Assembly (NCBI GenBank): GCA_050740975.1
Contig: JBOIEE010000077.1
Location: 1-21,089 of the forward strand
Reading direction: 5' to 3'
Length of the DNA stretch: 21,089 bases
Source of the DNA: JBOHHR01 sp050740975
GTDB taxonomy: Bacteria > Pseudomonadota > Gammaproteobacteria > JBOHHR01
The position numbers and the translations under genes were made by a program. This document shows positions 8,021 through 17,410 of this stretch, one piece after another; position 1 is the stretch's first letter, and the number at the start of each line of letters is the position of its first letter. Under the pieces are notes generated by a model. It was not told where the DNA came from and did no database searches. It worked only from the letters and a program-made list of their open reading frames with translations.

Positions 8021-9223
8021 CTAAGGCGTTCCCTCCAGGAGTTGGGTGATCCGTTTCAGGTTCTCCTTCCAATTGTAGTCTCTCAAAACGCTTTGACGGG
8101 CCAGCTCACCCATGCCTTGGTCGGGACCGCTGAGCACGCTCAAAGAGCGGGCGATGGCCTGCTCGCGCCCTTGTACGATCAGGCTGCGTAGCGCCGGACT
8201 GGCTCGGATCCCCTCCATGGCTTTCGGGGTCGCAAGCACGGGCTTGGCCATAGCCATGGCTTCTAGCACCTTGTTCTGCACCCCGCGGGCGATCCGCAAG
8301 GGGGCGACAGCGGCCGTTGCATGCGCGAGATAGGGGCGAACATCGTCTACCGCGCCGGTGACAAAGACCCCCGGGATCGCAGTCAAACCGCGCACCGTTT
8401 CTGTGGGTTTCGCCCCTACAATGTAGAATCGGGCGGCAGGCAACCGCGCCTGCACGGTGGGAAAAACCTCTTTGGCAAACCAGCACACCGCATCGACATT
8501 GGCCCAATAATCCATGGCGCCTGTGAATACCAGGATCAGGCTACCTTTGGGATAGGGGTTTGGATAATCGCGATAAGGCGCGAAGTACTCGGTATCCACC
8601 CCGTTTTCAATATAGGTTACGCGCTCGGCTGCCTCTGGAGCCCGGGTTTTGAACAGTGCGGCTTCCGCTTCGGAAACGAACACGCTGGCCTCACTCTGCA
8701 TCGCTTGGCGCCGCTCGAAGGCGAATAGGCTCGCGCCTTCGCGGGCGTAAATCCAGCTCATGGGCCAGGGTTTGGAGCGCCTGTATTGGCGCCATTTGTC
8801 CGAGTCCATATCCACGAAGTCGATAACGCGCCGTATGCCTTCGGGAAGGGTCGCTGGCAGATACTGCGCCATGGCCGATGAAAAGATAAGGACCCGTTGT
8901 ACGGTTCCGGCATCAAGCAGACCGTCTACCCAGCGCTTTAGAGCATGACTCCAATAATAACGCACGCTTAAAGGCTGCCCGGTAGCTAACGCGAGGAGGC
9001 TGCCCACGCGTGCCCGTAAAGGATGCAGGGGAATGAAGCGGGTCTCGGCGCAGAGGCTTGTTAAGGTGTCGACGTGTGCCCAATCGCGGGAGTCGTCGAT
9101 GAATGATCCGAGATACACGCGGTAGGTTCTGCTCAGGTAATTCAGCAGATGATAGGAACGGATCTTGTCCCCTTTATTGGGCGGATACGGGATGCGGTGA
9201 GCGAGGAGAAGCAGACCTTTCAT
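8021..9223 (-). CDS. Sugar transferase, PEP-CTERM/EpsH1-associated (Stp1-like)
   Basis: A 400-residue glycosyltransferase beginning MKGLLLLAHRIPYPPNKGDK, then IRSYHLLNYLS, the hallmark of the TIGR03087 sugar transferase family that accompanies exosortase A. Further landmarks are VIDFVDMDSDKWRQY, YIENGVDTEYFAP at the hinge, VFTGAMDYWANVDAVCWF opening the donor domain, and APLRIARGVQNKVLEAMAMA carrying the donor-site glutamates. ATG 9223 gives the full N-terminal beta strand. It is the first gene of the leftward operon (9223 down to about 2684) and diverges from the acyl-CoA ligase across a 142-base gap, which must hold the operon promoter. It probably acts in EPS repeat-unit synthesis at the inner membrane. 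The specific linkage is unknown. Confidence 0.92.
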   Translation of the reverse strand: MKGLLLLAHRIPYPPNKGDKIRSYHLLNYLSRTYRVYLGSFIDDSRDWAHVDTLTSLCAETRFIPLHPLRARVGSLLALATGQPLSVRYYWSHALKRWVDGLLDAGTVQRVLIFSSAMAQYLPATLPEGIRRVIDFVDMDSDKWRQYRRSKPWPMSWIYAREGASLFAFERRQAMQSEASVFVSEAEAALFKTRAPEAAERVTYIENGVDTEYFAPYRDYPNPYPKGSLILVFTGAMDYWANVDAVCWFAKEVFPTVQARLPAARFYIVGAKPTETVRGLTAIPGVFVTGAVDDVRPYLAHATAAVAPLRIARGVQNKVLEAMAMAKPVLATPKAMEGIRASPALRSLIVQGREQAIARSLSVLSGPDQGMGELARQSVLRDYNWKENLKRITQLLEGTP

Positions 9224-9365
9224 TGGGTTACGAAATCAGTCATTGACCCAAACGAACATTGACACCTGATAAACGATCGTCGCCATGCTTATTTTTCCGA
9301 GTCTTTTAAGCTAGTCTTGATTAAAGCTTAGCACTGTAAAAAACGAAGCTTAGGAATAGCAGTCG
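9224..9365. promoter_or_regulatory. Divergent control region between polysaccharide operon and ligase
   Basis: This AT-richer gap separates two divergent genes and should carry both promoters. I see no pair of hexamers close enough to consensus to name. It does contain a direct repeat AAGCTTAG at 9324-9331 and 9346-9353, exactly 22 bases apart (about two helical turns), with a related AAGCTAG at 9308-9314. This could be an operator. The ligase has AGGA at 9353-9356, ten to eleven bases before its ATG. Confidence 0.45.
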
Positions 9366-10955
9366 ATGGCGGATTTATTACCTGAGCTGATCTTTCGCTC
9401 CGCAGACCGCAGCCCGGACCTCGAAGCGCTGATATTCGAACAACAGGCCTTGTCTTACGGCGATCTAAGCGCCTTGGTCCAAAGGACAGCGAGCGGCCTG
9501 ATCGATTTAGGCCTAGAGCACCAGGAACGCGTGGCTGTGTATCTGGAAAAACGCCCCGAAACTGTGATGGCGATGTTTGGGAGCGCCGCCGCAGGCGGGG
9601 TATTTGTTCCAATCAACCCGCTGCTTAAAGCCGAACAAGTCGCCTATATCCTGCAAGATTGCAACGTGCGCATCCTGGTCACTTCTTCCGAGCGGCTGCG
9701 GTCACTGCAAACAGCTATTCCAAGGTGTCATGAGCTTCGGACCATCGTGCTGGTCGACCGCGAGAAGGTTGCTCTCCCCGCCCCCCAAATCGCGCTCGCC
9801 AGGTGGGAGGAGATCTTAGCTACATCAAGCGCGCGCAGTCCGCACCGCTGCATAGACAACGACATGGTGGCCATACTGTACACCTCCGGCAGTACCGGCA
9901 AGCCCAAAGGCGTAGTGCTCTCCCACCGCAACATGGTTACCGGGGCCAAGAGCGTCGCCCAGTATTTGCAGAATAACTCCAGCGACAAAATCTTGGCTGT
10001 TCTCCCTTTCAGCTTTGATTACGGGCTGAGCCAGCTAACCACGGCTTTTTGTAAAGCGGCTTGTGCAGTATTGTGCAATTACCTACTTCCTAGAGATGTG
10101 TTGCTTGCCGCCGAACGGCACCGCATTAGCGGGCTCGCCGCGGTACCGCCGCTTTGGATCCAGTTGGCCAATCTGGAATGGCCTGCCGGCGTCGTGGAGG
10201 AACTGCGCTACATCACAAACTCCGGCGGGGCTATGCCAACGGCGGTGGTTGAGACGTTGCAGAGGACGCTGCCTAAGACCGACATTTTTTTAATGTACGG
10301 GTTGACCGAGGCTTTTCGTTCGACGTACCTCCCGCCGGCACAACTCAAACGCCGGCCTGATTCCATGGGCAAGGCGATACCGAACGCTGAAGTTTTCGTG
10401 GTGCGCGAGGACGGCTCTTTGTGCGCGCCCAATGAGCCGGGGGAATTGGTTCATCGCGGGGCGCTGGTGGCCATGGGTTATTGGAACGACCCCGAGAAAA
10501 CCGCCGAGCGTTTTAGGCCCGCTCCTAACCGGCCCCCAGGCTTAACCCTGCCAGAAATCGCCGTCTGGTCCGGTGACACGGTGCGTATGGACGAAGAAGG
10601 GTTTCTCTACTTCGTCGCTCGACGGGACGAGATGATCAAAACATCTGGATATAGAGTAAGCCCTACAGAGATCGAAGAAGTCCTGTATGCGACGGGTTTG
10701 GTGGGTGAAGCGGTTGCGGTGGGCGTACCGCATCCCGTGCTGGGTCAGGCCATCGTCGTAATTGTGGCCCCGGCCATAGCTGGAAGATCCCTGGATGACC
10801 GGCAGCTTATGGAGGAATGCAAGTACCGGCTCCCGGGCTTCATGCTGCCGGCGCACATCGCGGTGAAGGATGTACTTCCCCGTAATCCTAATGGGAAGAT
10901 CGATCGCAAGATACTAGCTATCGAGCTCGCTCAGCTATTTGCCGCATCGTCTTAG
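9366..10955 (+). CDS. Acyl-CoA ligase (AMP-forming), exosortase-A-associated
   Basis: A 529-residue member of the ANL (acyl/aryl-CoA synthetase, AMP-binding) superfamily, most like the exosortase-A-associated ligase TIGR03098. The ordered core motifs are present: the phosphate loop YTSGSTGKPKG (172-182), YGLTEA (311-316), the hinge region KTSGYRVSPTEIEE (425-438), and the C-terminal catalytic lysine in NPNGKIDRK (Lys511). It activates a carboxylic acid as acyl-adenylate and passes it to CoA or a carrier protein. In these loci it usually sits with a PLP-dependent decarboxylase and an acyl carrier protein, and their joint product is not established. Those partners are absent here: the next gene is an unrelated MFS transporter, so the usual cassette is broken or placed elsewhere. 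ATG 9366 fits the family start and has AGGA upstream. Confidence 0.93.
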   Translation: MADLLPELIFRSADRSPDLEALIFEQQALSYGDLSALVQRTASGLIDLGLEHQERVAVYLEKRPETVMAMFGSAAAGGVFVPINPLLKAEQVAYILQDCNVRILVTSSERLRSLQTAIPRCHELRTIVLVDREKVALPAPQIALARWEEILATSSARSPHRCIDNDMVAILYTSGSTGKPKGVVLSHRNMVTGAKSVAQYLQNNSSDKILAVLPFSFDYGLSQLTTAFCKAACAVLCNYLLPRDVLLAAERHRISGLAAVPPLWIQLANLEWPAGVVEELRYITNSGGAMPTAVVETLQRTLPKTDIFLMYGLTEAFRSTYLPPAQLKRRPDSMGKAIPNAEVFVVREDGSLCAPNEPGELVHRGALVAMGYWNDPEKTAERFRPAPNRPPGLTLPEIAVWSGDTVRMDEEGFLYFVARRDEMIKTSGYRVSPTEIEEVLYATGLVGEAVAVGVPHPVLGQAIVVIVAPAIAGRSLDDRQLMEECKYRLPGFMLPAHIAVKDVLPRNPNGKIDRKILAIELAQLFAASS

Positions 10956-11238
10956 AAATCGAGCCGGCGGGATCCGGCGGCCTCTGGTCCAACGTTGGGA
11001 GTCAGAGCTGCATACGAGGCGCAGTCTTTTCTCCGATAGCGACCACGTCGCGACTCATTGACTGCGGACACGCACACGGCCTACATACATACAGCTGGGG
11101 CTTTACGCCATCTCACGTGCCAACGGTCGGTGTTTGGGGGTGTTTTAGGCCCCCTTATTGACATGCTCGGTGTCTTTGCATACGTTCCACGACTAGGATT
11201 AATGCAATGCACCCTATTAGATTTGGCGGAAGTGTATT
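10956..11238. other. Intergenic region before the MFS gene
   Basis: No gene is supported here. A perfect -35-like TTGACA at 11157-11162 is followed 17 bases later only by TACGTT (three of six), so it is a weak promoter candidate for the transporter. Just upstream, GGGGG at 11136-11140 can pair with CCCCC at 11150-11154, followed by TTATT. This may be a weak terminator-like hairpin. GGCGGAAG at about 11225-11232 is a good ribosome binding site for the ATG at 11239. Confidence 0.35.
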
Positions 11239-12417
11239 ATGACGAGACAGCGCCTCCCTCGCGGGGTCGTAGCTCTCGGCTTCGTGAGTCTGTTCATGGA
11301 TACATCCTCGGAGATGATCCACAGTCTGTTGCCCCTGTTTCTCGTCTCCGTGCTCGGTGTGAGTGCGTTCTCGGTCGGCGTCATCGAAGGGATCGCCGAG
11401 GGCGCGACCGCGGCCGTCAAAGTGTTCGCCGGGGCCGTGAGCGACAGGAGCGGCCGGCGCAAACCGCTGTTGGTTCTCGGTTATGGACTGGCCGCGTTCA
11501 GCAGGCCGCTTTTTCCACTTGCGACCGGCGTAGGAATGGTGTTTGCTGCGCGCCTGGTCGACCGGATCGGCAAGGGCATCCGGGGGGCGCCGCGCGATGC
11601 ACTGGTCGCCGACTTCACGCCGCCCGCGCTCCGCGGCGCGGCCTACGGCCTGCGCCAATCCCTCGATACCGTGGGGGCGTTTCTCGGTCCCGCCTTAGCG
11701 CTTGCGCTCATGGCGCAGAGCGGGGCGGACTACCGGCTGGTGTTCTGGATCGCCGTACTCCCGGCGATCGCCTCGGTCGCTGTCCTCGTCCTCGCCGTAC
11801 GGGAGCCCCAGGTCTCGCACCACGCGACAGCGCGACGCTTCCCCATCCACAAAGAGGAGATCGGGCGGCTTGAGCGCCGCTACTGGCTCGTCGTAGCATT
11901 CGCCACGGTGCTCACGCTCGCACGCTTCAGCGAGGCGTTTCTGCTGCTGCGTGCCGCTGACGTGGGGCTTTCCGCGGCCCTCGTACCTGCTGTGCTTATC
12001 GTCATGAACGTAGTCTATGCCGCGAGCGCCTATCCGTTCGGGCGTCTTTCAGATCAGGGCGGCCGCCGGCTTCTGCTCGTCGCCGGTATTGGCTTCCTGA
12101 TCACGGCAGATCTTCTGCTCGCGGCGGCGGACACCATCGAGCTGGTGGCCGCCGGAGCGGTATTTTGGGGCCTGCATATGGGCGCCACCCAGGGACTGCT
12201 CGCGGCCATGGTGGCGGCGGCTGCGCCTTCGAACCTGCGTGGCACCGCATTCGGCGTATTCAATCTGGTCACGGCCGGCGCGCTGCTCGCGGCGAGCCTA
12301 GTCGCGGGGGCGCTCTGGAACGCGGTTGGGCCGGCGATGACGTTCTTTGCTGGGGCGGGGTTTTCGGCCATGGCACTTATTGGGCTACTGGTAAGGCGCG
12401 GTCCTGCGGCACGATGA
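11239..12417 (+). CDS. MFS transporter
   Basis: A 392-residue major facilitator superfamily protein, near the usual size for a 12-helix inner-membrane transporter. The loop 2-3 motif A is clear as GAVSDRSGRRKP (65-76). Its degenerate counterpart in the second half is FGRLSDQGGRR. A conserved cytoplasmic stretch RLVDRIGKGIRGAPRDALVA and an amphipathic LRGAAYGLRQSLDTVGAFLG follow helix 4, and hydrophobic helices run throughout both halves. The substrate cannot be told from sequence. This subgroup is generally annotated only as MFS transporter. Start ATG 11239 has a Shine-Dalgarno sequence (GGAAG). By eye it is richer in G and C than the neighbouring ligase, and it is unrelated in function to the polysaccharide genes, so it may have a different history. 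It converges with the glutamate dehydrogenase gene. Confidence 0.9.
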   Translation: MTRQRLPRGVVALGFVSLFMDTSSEMIHSLLPLFLVSVLGVSAFSVGVIEGIAEGATAAVKVFAGAVSDRSGRRKPLLVLGYGLAAFSRPLFPLATGVGMVFAARLVDRIGKGIRGAPRDALVADFTPPALRGAAYGLRQSLDTVGAFLGPALALALMAQSGADYRLVFWIAVLPAIASVAVLVLAVREPQVSHHATARRFPIHKEEIGRLERRYWLVVAFATVLTLARFSEAFLLLRAADVGLSAALVPAVLIVMNVVYAASAYPFGRLSDQGGRRLLLVAGIGFLITADLLLAAADTIELVAAGAVFWGLHMGATQGLLAAMVAAAAPSNLRGTAFGVFNLVTAGALLAASLVAGALWNAVGPAMTFFAGAGFSAMALIGLLVRRGPAAR

Positions 12418-12548
12418 TCGTGCCCCTCACGCTAACCGCCGCATGGCCGCAGGACCCAAACCCCAGGACCGAGGCCGGAGCGAAACAGGACTGAGAACGA
12501 GAGCGGTGCCAACGTCCTTTCTTCTTGTGCTATACAGACGTCCAGCAT

Positions 12549-15500
12549 TTACGTAGTCCGACAGGCTTCCGGGCGACGATAAAGATCGCGTAACCGCGAC
12601 ACGATCACCGACAACAAGGCGATATCCGGCGCCGCGTCTGCGCCGCAGTTCGCCATCATACTTTGGTAGCGCTGCAGCTCCTGTTGGTGCTGCGCAACCC
12701 AAGCGTCAATCGGGTCGAGGTTTTTCGCTTTGGTCTTCAGCACTTGGGTGCTGATCTCTACCTGCGCTTCATCGACCTCCTCGATAAACGCTTGGCTGGC
12801 GCGATAGTGCCACTGCTCTTGTGCCGGTAGCTGTGCCAGCGATTGCCGCAGCCCATCCAGTTGCAGCCGATGTTCTATTTCCTTAAAAGTCTTTATGACC
12901 ACCTCCAAGGAGGCGCCCGTGCGTTGGTTGACCTCATTAATATCCAGGGCTGAAACCAAGCGCCCCCACAAGGCGATCTGCTCCGCCGGGGCACGTTGGC
13001 CCGTATTTGGCTCGGCCGACTGGGCATCATCGCCTGCCTCACCCAGCATCGTCGCGACTCTCGCCACCACCGCGCGGTAAGGCTCCACCACGCTTGCCAT
13101 GTCCCCGCAGCGGTGACGCAGAAACCAGCGGGTAGCTTTTTCCAGGACCCCTTGGGCATCGACGATCAGTTGATTTTGCAACATATAGTCTGCTCTAGGG
13201 TGGAGCGCTCGGATAGACTCCTCCCAGCTTCGCGCGTCAAACACGTCGCGGGCGATTATATACGCCCGCGCGATCTCGGGTATGGAGGAGGCCAAATCTT
13301 CACTCAAGCGGTAGGCGAAATCGATCCCAACTCGATTGACCATGCTGTTCGCGATAAGCGTTGACACGATCTCTCGCCGCAATCGGTGGGACTCAATGGC
13401 TGCGTCAAACCGCTTGTGCATAGGCTGGGGAAAGTAGCGCAACAGCAAAGTAGAGAAATAAGGATCATCGAGTAACTTGGATTTCAAGATCTCCGCAAAT
13501 AGCGCCAGCTTGACATGGGCCAATAAGACCGCTACCTCCGGTCGAGTCAATCCTTCGCCCGTGGCTTTGCGCTTAGCTATTTCTTCGTCGGTAGGAAGAC
13601 CCTCGAAGGCGCGGTCAAGTTCGAGGGCTCGTTCAAGAACAGTGATCAGGCGAGCGTACCAATCCAAATGGGTCTTGGATTCCAGTACCGCGATGCTGAT
13701 CGCTCGGGCCTGCCGTTCGTTGTCTTGAAGGACCTGTGCGGCAACCTCATCCTTCATCAGAGCGAGCAGGCGATTTCGTTGCTGCAGGGATACTTTTTTA
13801 TCTTGAGCCGTGCCGTCGAGCGCAATCTTGATATTCACCTCCCTATCCGAACAATCCACTCCCCCCGAATTATCGATAAAATCGGTGTTGATTCGGCCCC
13901 CGTTTCGCGCGTATTCAATGCGCGCCTGCTGGGTAAATCCCAAGTTTCCCCCTTCCGCGACCACTCGGCAGCGAAGCTGCGCCGCGTTTACCCTCAGAAC
14001 GTCGTTTATCCGATCGCCGACATCGGAATGCCCCTCCAGGGTGGATTTAACAAAGGTGCCGATCCCTCCGTTCCACAGCAGATCGACCGGGGCTCGCAGA
14101 ATGGCCTGCACCAGCTCATTCGGCGTCAAGCGGATGGCGGTAATGCCTAGCGCCTTTCGCGCCTCGGGCGCGATCGCGACCGACTTGGCGCTGCGCTTGT
14201 AGACACCTCCGCCCTTGGACAGGATCTCCGCCCGATAGTCGGCCCAGGAAGATCCCGCCAGTGCAAACAAGCGGCGACGCTCCTGGTAACTCGCGGCCGG
14301 ATCGGGATCGGGATCCAAAAACACATGCTCATGGTTAAAGGCGCCTATTAGCTTGATGTGCTCAGACAATAACATTCCATTGCCGAACACATCACCCGCC
14401 ATATCGCCGATTCCAACCACGGTGAAATCGGTGCTGTGGATATCGATACCCAGGGCATAAAAATGTTCTTTAACCGACGCCCAAGCGCCCCTGGCGGTGA
14501 TACCCATTTGCTTGTGGTCGTAGCCATTGCTCCCACCCGAGGCAAAGGCATCCCCCAACCAGAAGCCGCGCGCCGCCGAGATGCTGTTCGCCAGATCGGA
14601 GAACGTCGCCGTACCTTTGTCAGCGGCCACCACCAGATACGGATCGTCGGCGTCATAGCGCACCGTAGCCGGGGGCGGAATGATGCGCTCACCTAAGCGA
14701 TTATCCGTCACATCGAGCAGCCCCTGGATGAAATCCCGGTAACAATCCTCGGCTTCCAGCCGCAATTCCTTCGCTCCCCCACCCGCCGCGGCCCCTTTCA
14801 GGACAAATCCACCTTTCGCCCCGACCGGAACGATCACCGCGTTTTTTACCATCTGCGCCTTCATCAAGCCGAGGATCTCACGACGAAAATCCTCCCGCCG
14901 ATCTGACCAGCGGATCCCTCCCCGCGCCACCAAACCTCCCCGCAAGTGTATGCCTTCAAACCGAGCCGCGTAGACGAAGATCTCGAACATGGGCCGGGGC
15001 AGCGGCAACTCCGGGAGCAATGCGGGCGAGAGTTTGAAACAAAGATAATCCTCAGGCAGCCCTACGGTATTTTTCTGAAAATAATTGGTACGCAACATGG
15101 CCAAGATGAGCGCTAAAAAACGGCGCAGGATCCTGTCCGCATCCAGGCTCGCGACCCCTTCTAATGCGTCCTCGATCTGTGCCACAAGTGCGCAGCTTTC
15201 GGTCGCTGCATGGCGGCGCCGATCGGGGTCGAAGCGACTGTGAAACAGGGCGACCGATTCGCGGGTGATCGCGGGGTTATCATACAGTACCTGCTCCATG
15301 TATCCCTGGCTGAAGGGGATCTCGGTCTGCTTTAGGTATCTGCAGCACGCTCGCAGCAGCATCACATCCCGCCAGCCGAGGCCCACGTGCAGCACCAAGC
15401 GGTTTAACCCATCGTTTTCTACCCTCCCCTCCCAAACCTGGGCGAAACACTGCTCAAAGATATCTTTGATCTTGTCGACCTCGATCCCGTCCGGCTCCTG

Positions 15501-17402
15501 ATGCAACAACCGGAAATCCTGCACCCACGCGGAGTCATAACCTTCGGGTGTGATCTGAAAAGGATTTTCGCTCAGTACCATCACGTCCATGTTCTCCAAC
15601 ATCGGGATAACCGAGGACAGAGGAACGGGTGTTCCGACCTGATACAGCTTGAAACCTAAGGCGCCGGGCGAGGATCTCATAGGTCGGTACAAGCGCAGTT
15701 GCAAATGCCGCTGCTCGAGCGCTCGGGCTACAAGGGCGATATCTTCAATCGCTTCATGGACGTCATACGCATCGCGATAACCGGAAGGAAACGCCTGGCG
15801 ATAGCAGGTAAACAGATCTTTACCCGCTTCTTCGCCGTGACTCTGGATGAGGCCCTGCGCCAACTCGTCTTGCCAAGGACGTACGGCATTGGCTATTCGC
15901 TCTTCTAATATCTTCACCTCGGGCGGTATAACCCGGCCTGGCTGGGTGCGTACCACAAAATTGAGCCGCGCTAACACCGATTCCGATAAAGAAACGGTGA
16001 AATCCACGCTGTCGCCCTCAAAGGAGGCGAGCAAGATCGCCTGCATACGGTCCCGCAAGTCGGTGTTATAGTGGTCGCGAGGAATGTAGATCAAGCAGGA
16101 GTAAAAGCGCTCAAAGGGATCTCGCCGGACAAAGAGTCTCACCCGTTGCCGCTCCTGGAGATGCAAGATCCCCATCGCGATCTCCAACAGCTCGTCTTCC
16201 CCGATCTGGAACAGCTCATCGCGGGGATATGTTTCCAAAATATTGAGTAAGGCTCTACCCGCATGGCTTTCGGGAGGCGAACCCGAGCGTTGCAGCACGC
16301 GTTCGATCTTGCGCCCGATCACCGGGATCTGTCGTGGGTTGCTGTGATAAGCCGCTGAGGTATAGAGGCCTAGAAAGCGACGTTCGCCGATCACTCGGCC
16401 CTTAGGGTCGAAACGTTTTATCCCCACGTAGTCGAGATAAGTGGAGCGGTGCACCGTCGATTTGGAGCTGGATTTCGTCAGAATGAGCGCGCTTGGCTCG
16501 CGCGCCAGTCGCCGCACCTGCAATGGCAGCTCAGCGAAACTGCGCGCCAAGCGGCGCGGCTCGCGTTCCCGCAGAATACCCAAGCCAGAACCTGGGACGA
16601 TGTGCAACAACTCCTCGCCGCCTTCCTTGACCAGAACCTGCTCTCTGTAACCGAGAAAAGTAAAGTTTCCGTCCAGCAGCCAAGCAAGGAACGCGACAGA
16701 CTGCGCGATCTCCGCCGGACCCAAGGGAACGTCATGCAGTTCCTGGATGGCTTCCCGAACCCGATCCGACATCGTTTTCCAATCTTCGACCGCCAGGCGC
16801 ACGTCATCCAAAACGCGGTTCAAATCATTCGTCAGTGCGCGAAGCAAGCCCGGATCTGTTTCACAATCGATCTCAAAATGCATCAAGGATTCGAGCACTC
16901 CATAGCCCGGTGCATCGGCGTCGAAAATCCCAACGAGCCGGCCCTGGGGAACGCGTTTAAGCTTTAGGACAGGGTGAATGACCAGGTGCAGAGTGAATCC
17001 TCGGCGGTTGATCGCCGCGCCGGCGGAGTCGACCAAAAACGGCATGTCGGGACCGACGATCTCGACGATAGTATGTTGGGAACGCCACCCGTGCTTGTTC
17101 GGATCCGGGTTATAGATCCGCAGCTTTCGAGCACCGCCACGGCGCACACGCGCCAGTTCAAGGTGGCATAACGCCGCCCCACGTAAGTCAGCCGGTTCGC
17201 GACCAACTAAGTCCTCAGGCGCCACCCCAGCGTAATACTGGCGCACAAAGGACTCCGTCAGTGCGCGCTGGTCCGCGGGCAGCCTCGTTCCGATCTCGGA
17301 AATCGCCTTTGCGATGAGGCGATCCTTTTGCCCCTGTACCGCTCCCGAAGCGTTTTCCTCCAGGACTGACGCTTCAGAGCCGGCGGGAAGTTTGTAACTC
17401 AT
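12549..17402 (-). CDS. NAD-specific glutamate dehydrogenase, 180-kDa type
   Basis: This encodes the large bacterial NAD-dependent glutamate dehydrogenase (Bac_GDH family). It oxidises L-glutamate to 2-oxoglutarate and ammonia with NAD+, usually in amino-acid catabolism, in the cytoplasm. From ATG 17402 the protein is 1617 residues, matching the roughly 1600-1620 of the family. The long N-terminal part (about 1-750) is the regulatory, ACT-like region. The catalytic domain follows, with GGIRWSDRREDFRREI near 825, KAQMVKNAVIVPVGAKGGF after it, a nucleotide-binding VVGIGDMAGDVFGNGM near 1000, and NTDFIDNSGGVDCSDREVNI near 1175. The frame stays open upstream to 17651, but that extra segment translates a tRNA fragment and element DNA and is not real. 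No clear Shine-Dalgarno sequence precedes the ATG, and the tRNA 3' end is only eight bases away. Its native promoter has probably been displaced by the integrated element. Confidence 0.95.
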   Translation of the reverse strand: MSYKLPAGSEASVLEENASGAVQGQKDRLIAKAISEIGTRLPADQRALTESFVRQYYAGVAPEDLVGREPADLRGAALCHLELARVRRGGARKLRIYNPDPNKHGWRSQHTIVEIVGPDMPFLVDSAGAAINRRGFTLHLVIHPVLKLKRVPQGRLVGIFDADAPGYGVLESLMHFEIDCETDPGLLRALTNDLNRVLDDVRLAVEDWKTMSDRVREAIQELHDVPLGPAEIAQSVAFLAWLLDGNFTFLGYREQVLVKEGGEELLHIVPGSGLGILREREPRRLARSFAELPLQVRRLAREPSALILTKSSSKSTVHRSTYLDYVGIKRFDPKGRVIGERRFLGLYTSAAYHSNPRQIPVIGRKIERVLQRSGSPPESHAGRALLNILETYPRDELFQIGEDELLEIAMGILHLQERQRVRLFVRRDPFERFYSCLIYIPRDHYNTDLRDRMQAILLASFEGDSVDFTVSLSESVLARLNFVVRTQPGRVIPPEVKILEERIANAVRPWQDELAQGLIQSHGEEAGKDLFTCYRQAFPSGYRDAYDVHEAIEDIALVARALEQRHLQLRLYRPMRSSPGALGFKLYQVGTPVPLSSVIPMLENMDVMVLSENPFQITPEGYDSAWVQDFRLLHQEPDGIEVDKIKDIFEQCFAQVWEGRVENDGLNRLVLHVGLGWRDVMLLRACCRYLKQTEIPFSQGYMEQVLYDNPAITRESVALFHSRFDPDRRRHAATESCALVAQIEDALEGVASLDADRILRRFLALILAMLRTNYFQKNTVGLPEDYLCFKLSPALLPELPLPRPMFEIFVYAARFEGIHLRGGLVARGGIRWSDRREDFRREILGLMKAQMVKNAVIVPVGAKGGFVLKGAAAGGGAKELRLEAEDCYRDFIQGLLDVTDNRLGERIIPPPATVRYDADDPYLVVAADKGTATFSDLANSISAARGFWLGDAFASGGSNGYDHKQMGITARGAWASVKEHFYALGIDIHSTDFTVVGIGDMAGDVFGNGMLLSEHIKLIGAFNHEHVFLDPDPDPAASYQERRRLFALAGSSWADYRAEILSKGGGVYKRSAKSVAIAPEARKALGITAIRLTPNELVQAILRAPVDLLWNGGIGTFVKSTLEGHSDVGDRINDVLRVNAAQLRCRVVAEGGNLGFTQQARIEYARNGGRINTDFIDNSGGVDCSDREVNIKIALDGTAQDKKVSLQQRNRLLALMKDEVAAQVLQDNERQARAISIAVLESKTHLDWYARLITVLERALELDRAFEGLPTDEEIAKRKATGEGLTRPEVAVLLAHVKLALFAEILKSKLLDDPYFSTLLLRYFPQPMHKRFDAAIESHRLRREIVSTLIANSMVNRVGIDFAYRLSEDLASSIPEIARAYIIARDVFDARSWEESIRALHPRADYMLQNQLIVDAQGVLEKATRWFLRHRCGDMASVVEPYRAVVARVATMLGEAGDDAQSAEPNTGQRAPAEQIALWGRLVSALDINEVNQRTGASLEVVIKTFKEIEHRLQLDGLRQSLAQLPAQEQWHYRASQAFIEEVDEAQVEISTQVLKTKAKNLDPIDAWVAQHQQELQRYQSMMANCGADAAPDIALLSVIVSRLRDLYRRPEACRTT

Positions 17403-17410
17403 TGCTAAGT

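Noticed and set aside
11058..11873. A 271-codon plus-strand open frame overlapping the MFS gene
   Set aside because: It runs out of frame through the MFS coding sequence, is extremely arginine-rich with no domain, and has no ribosome site. It is a by-product of GC-rich coding DNA.
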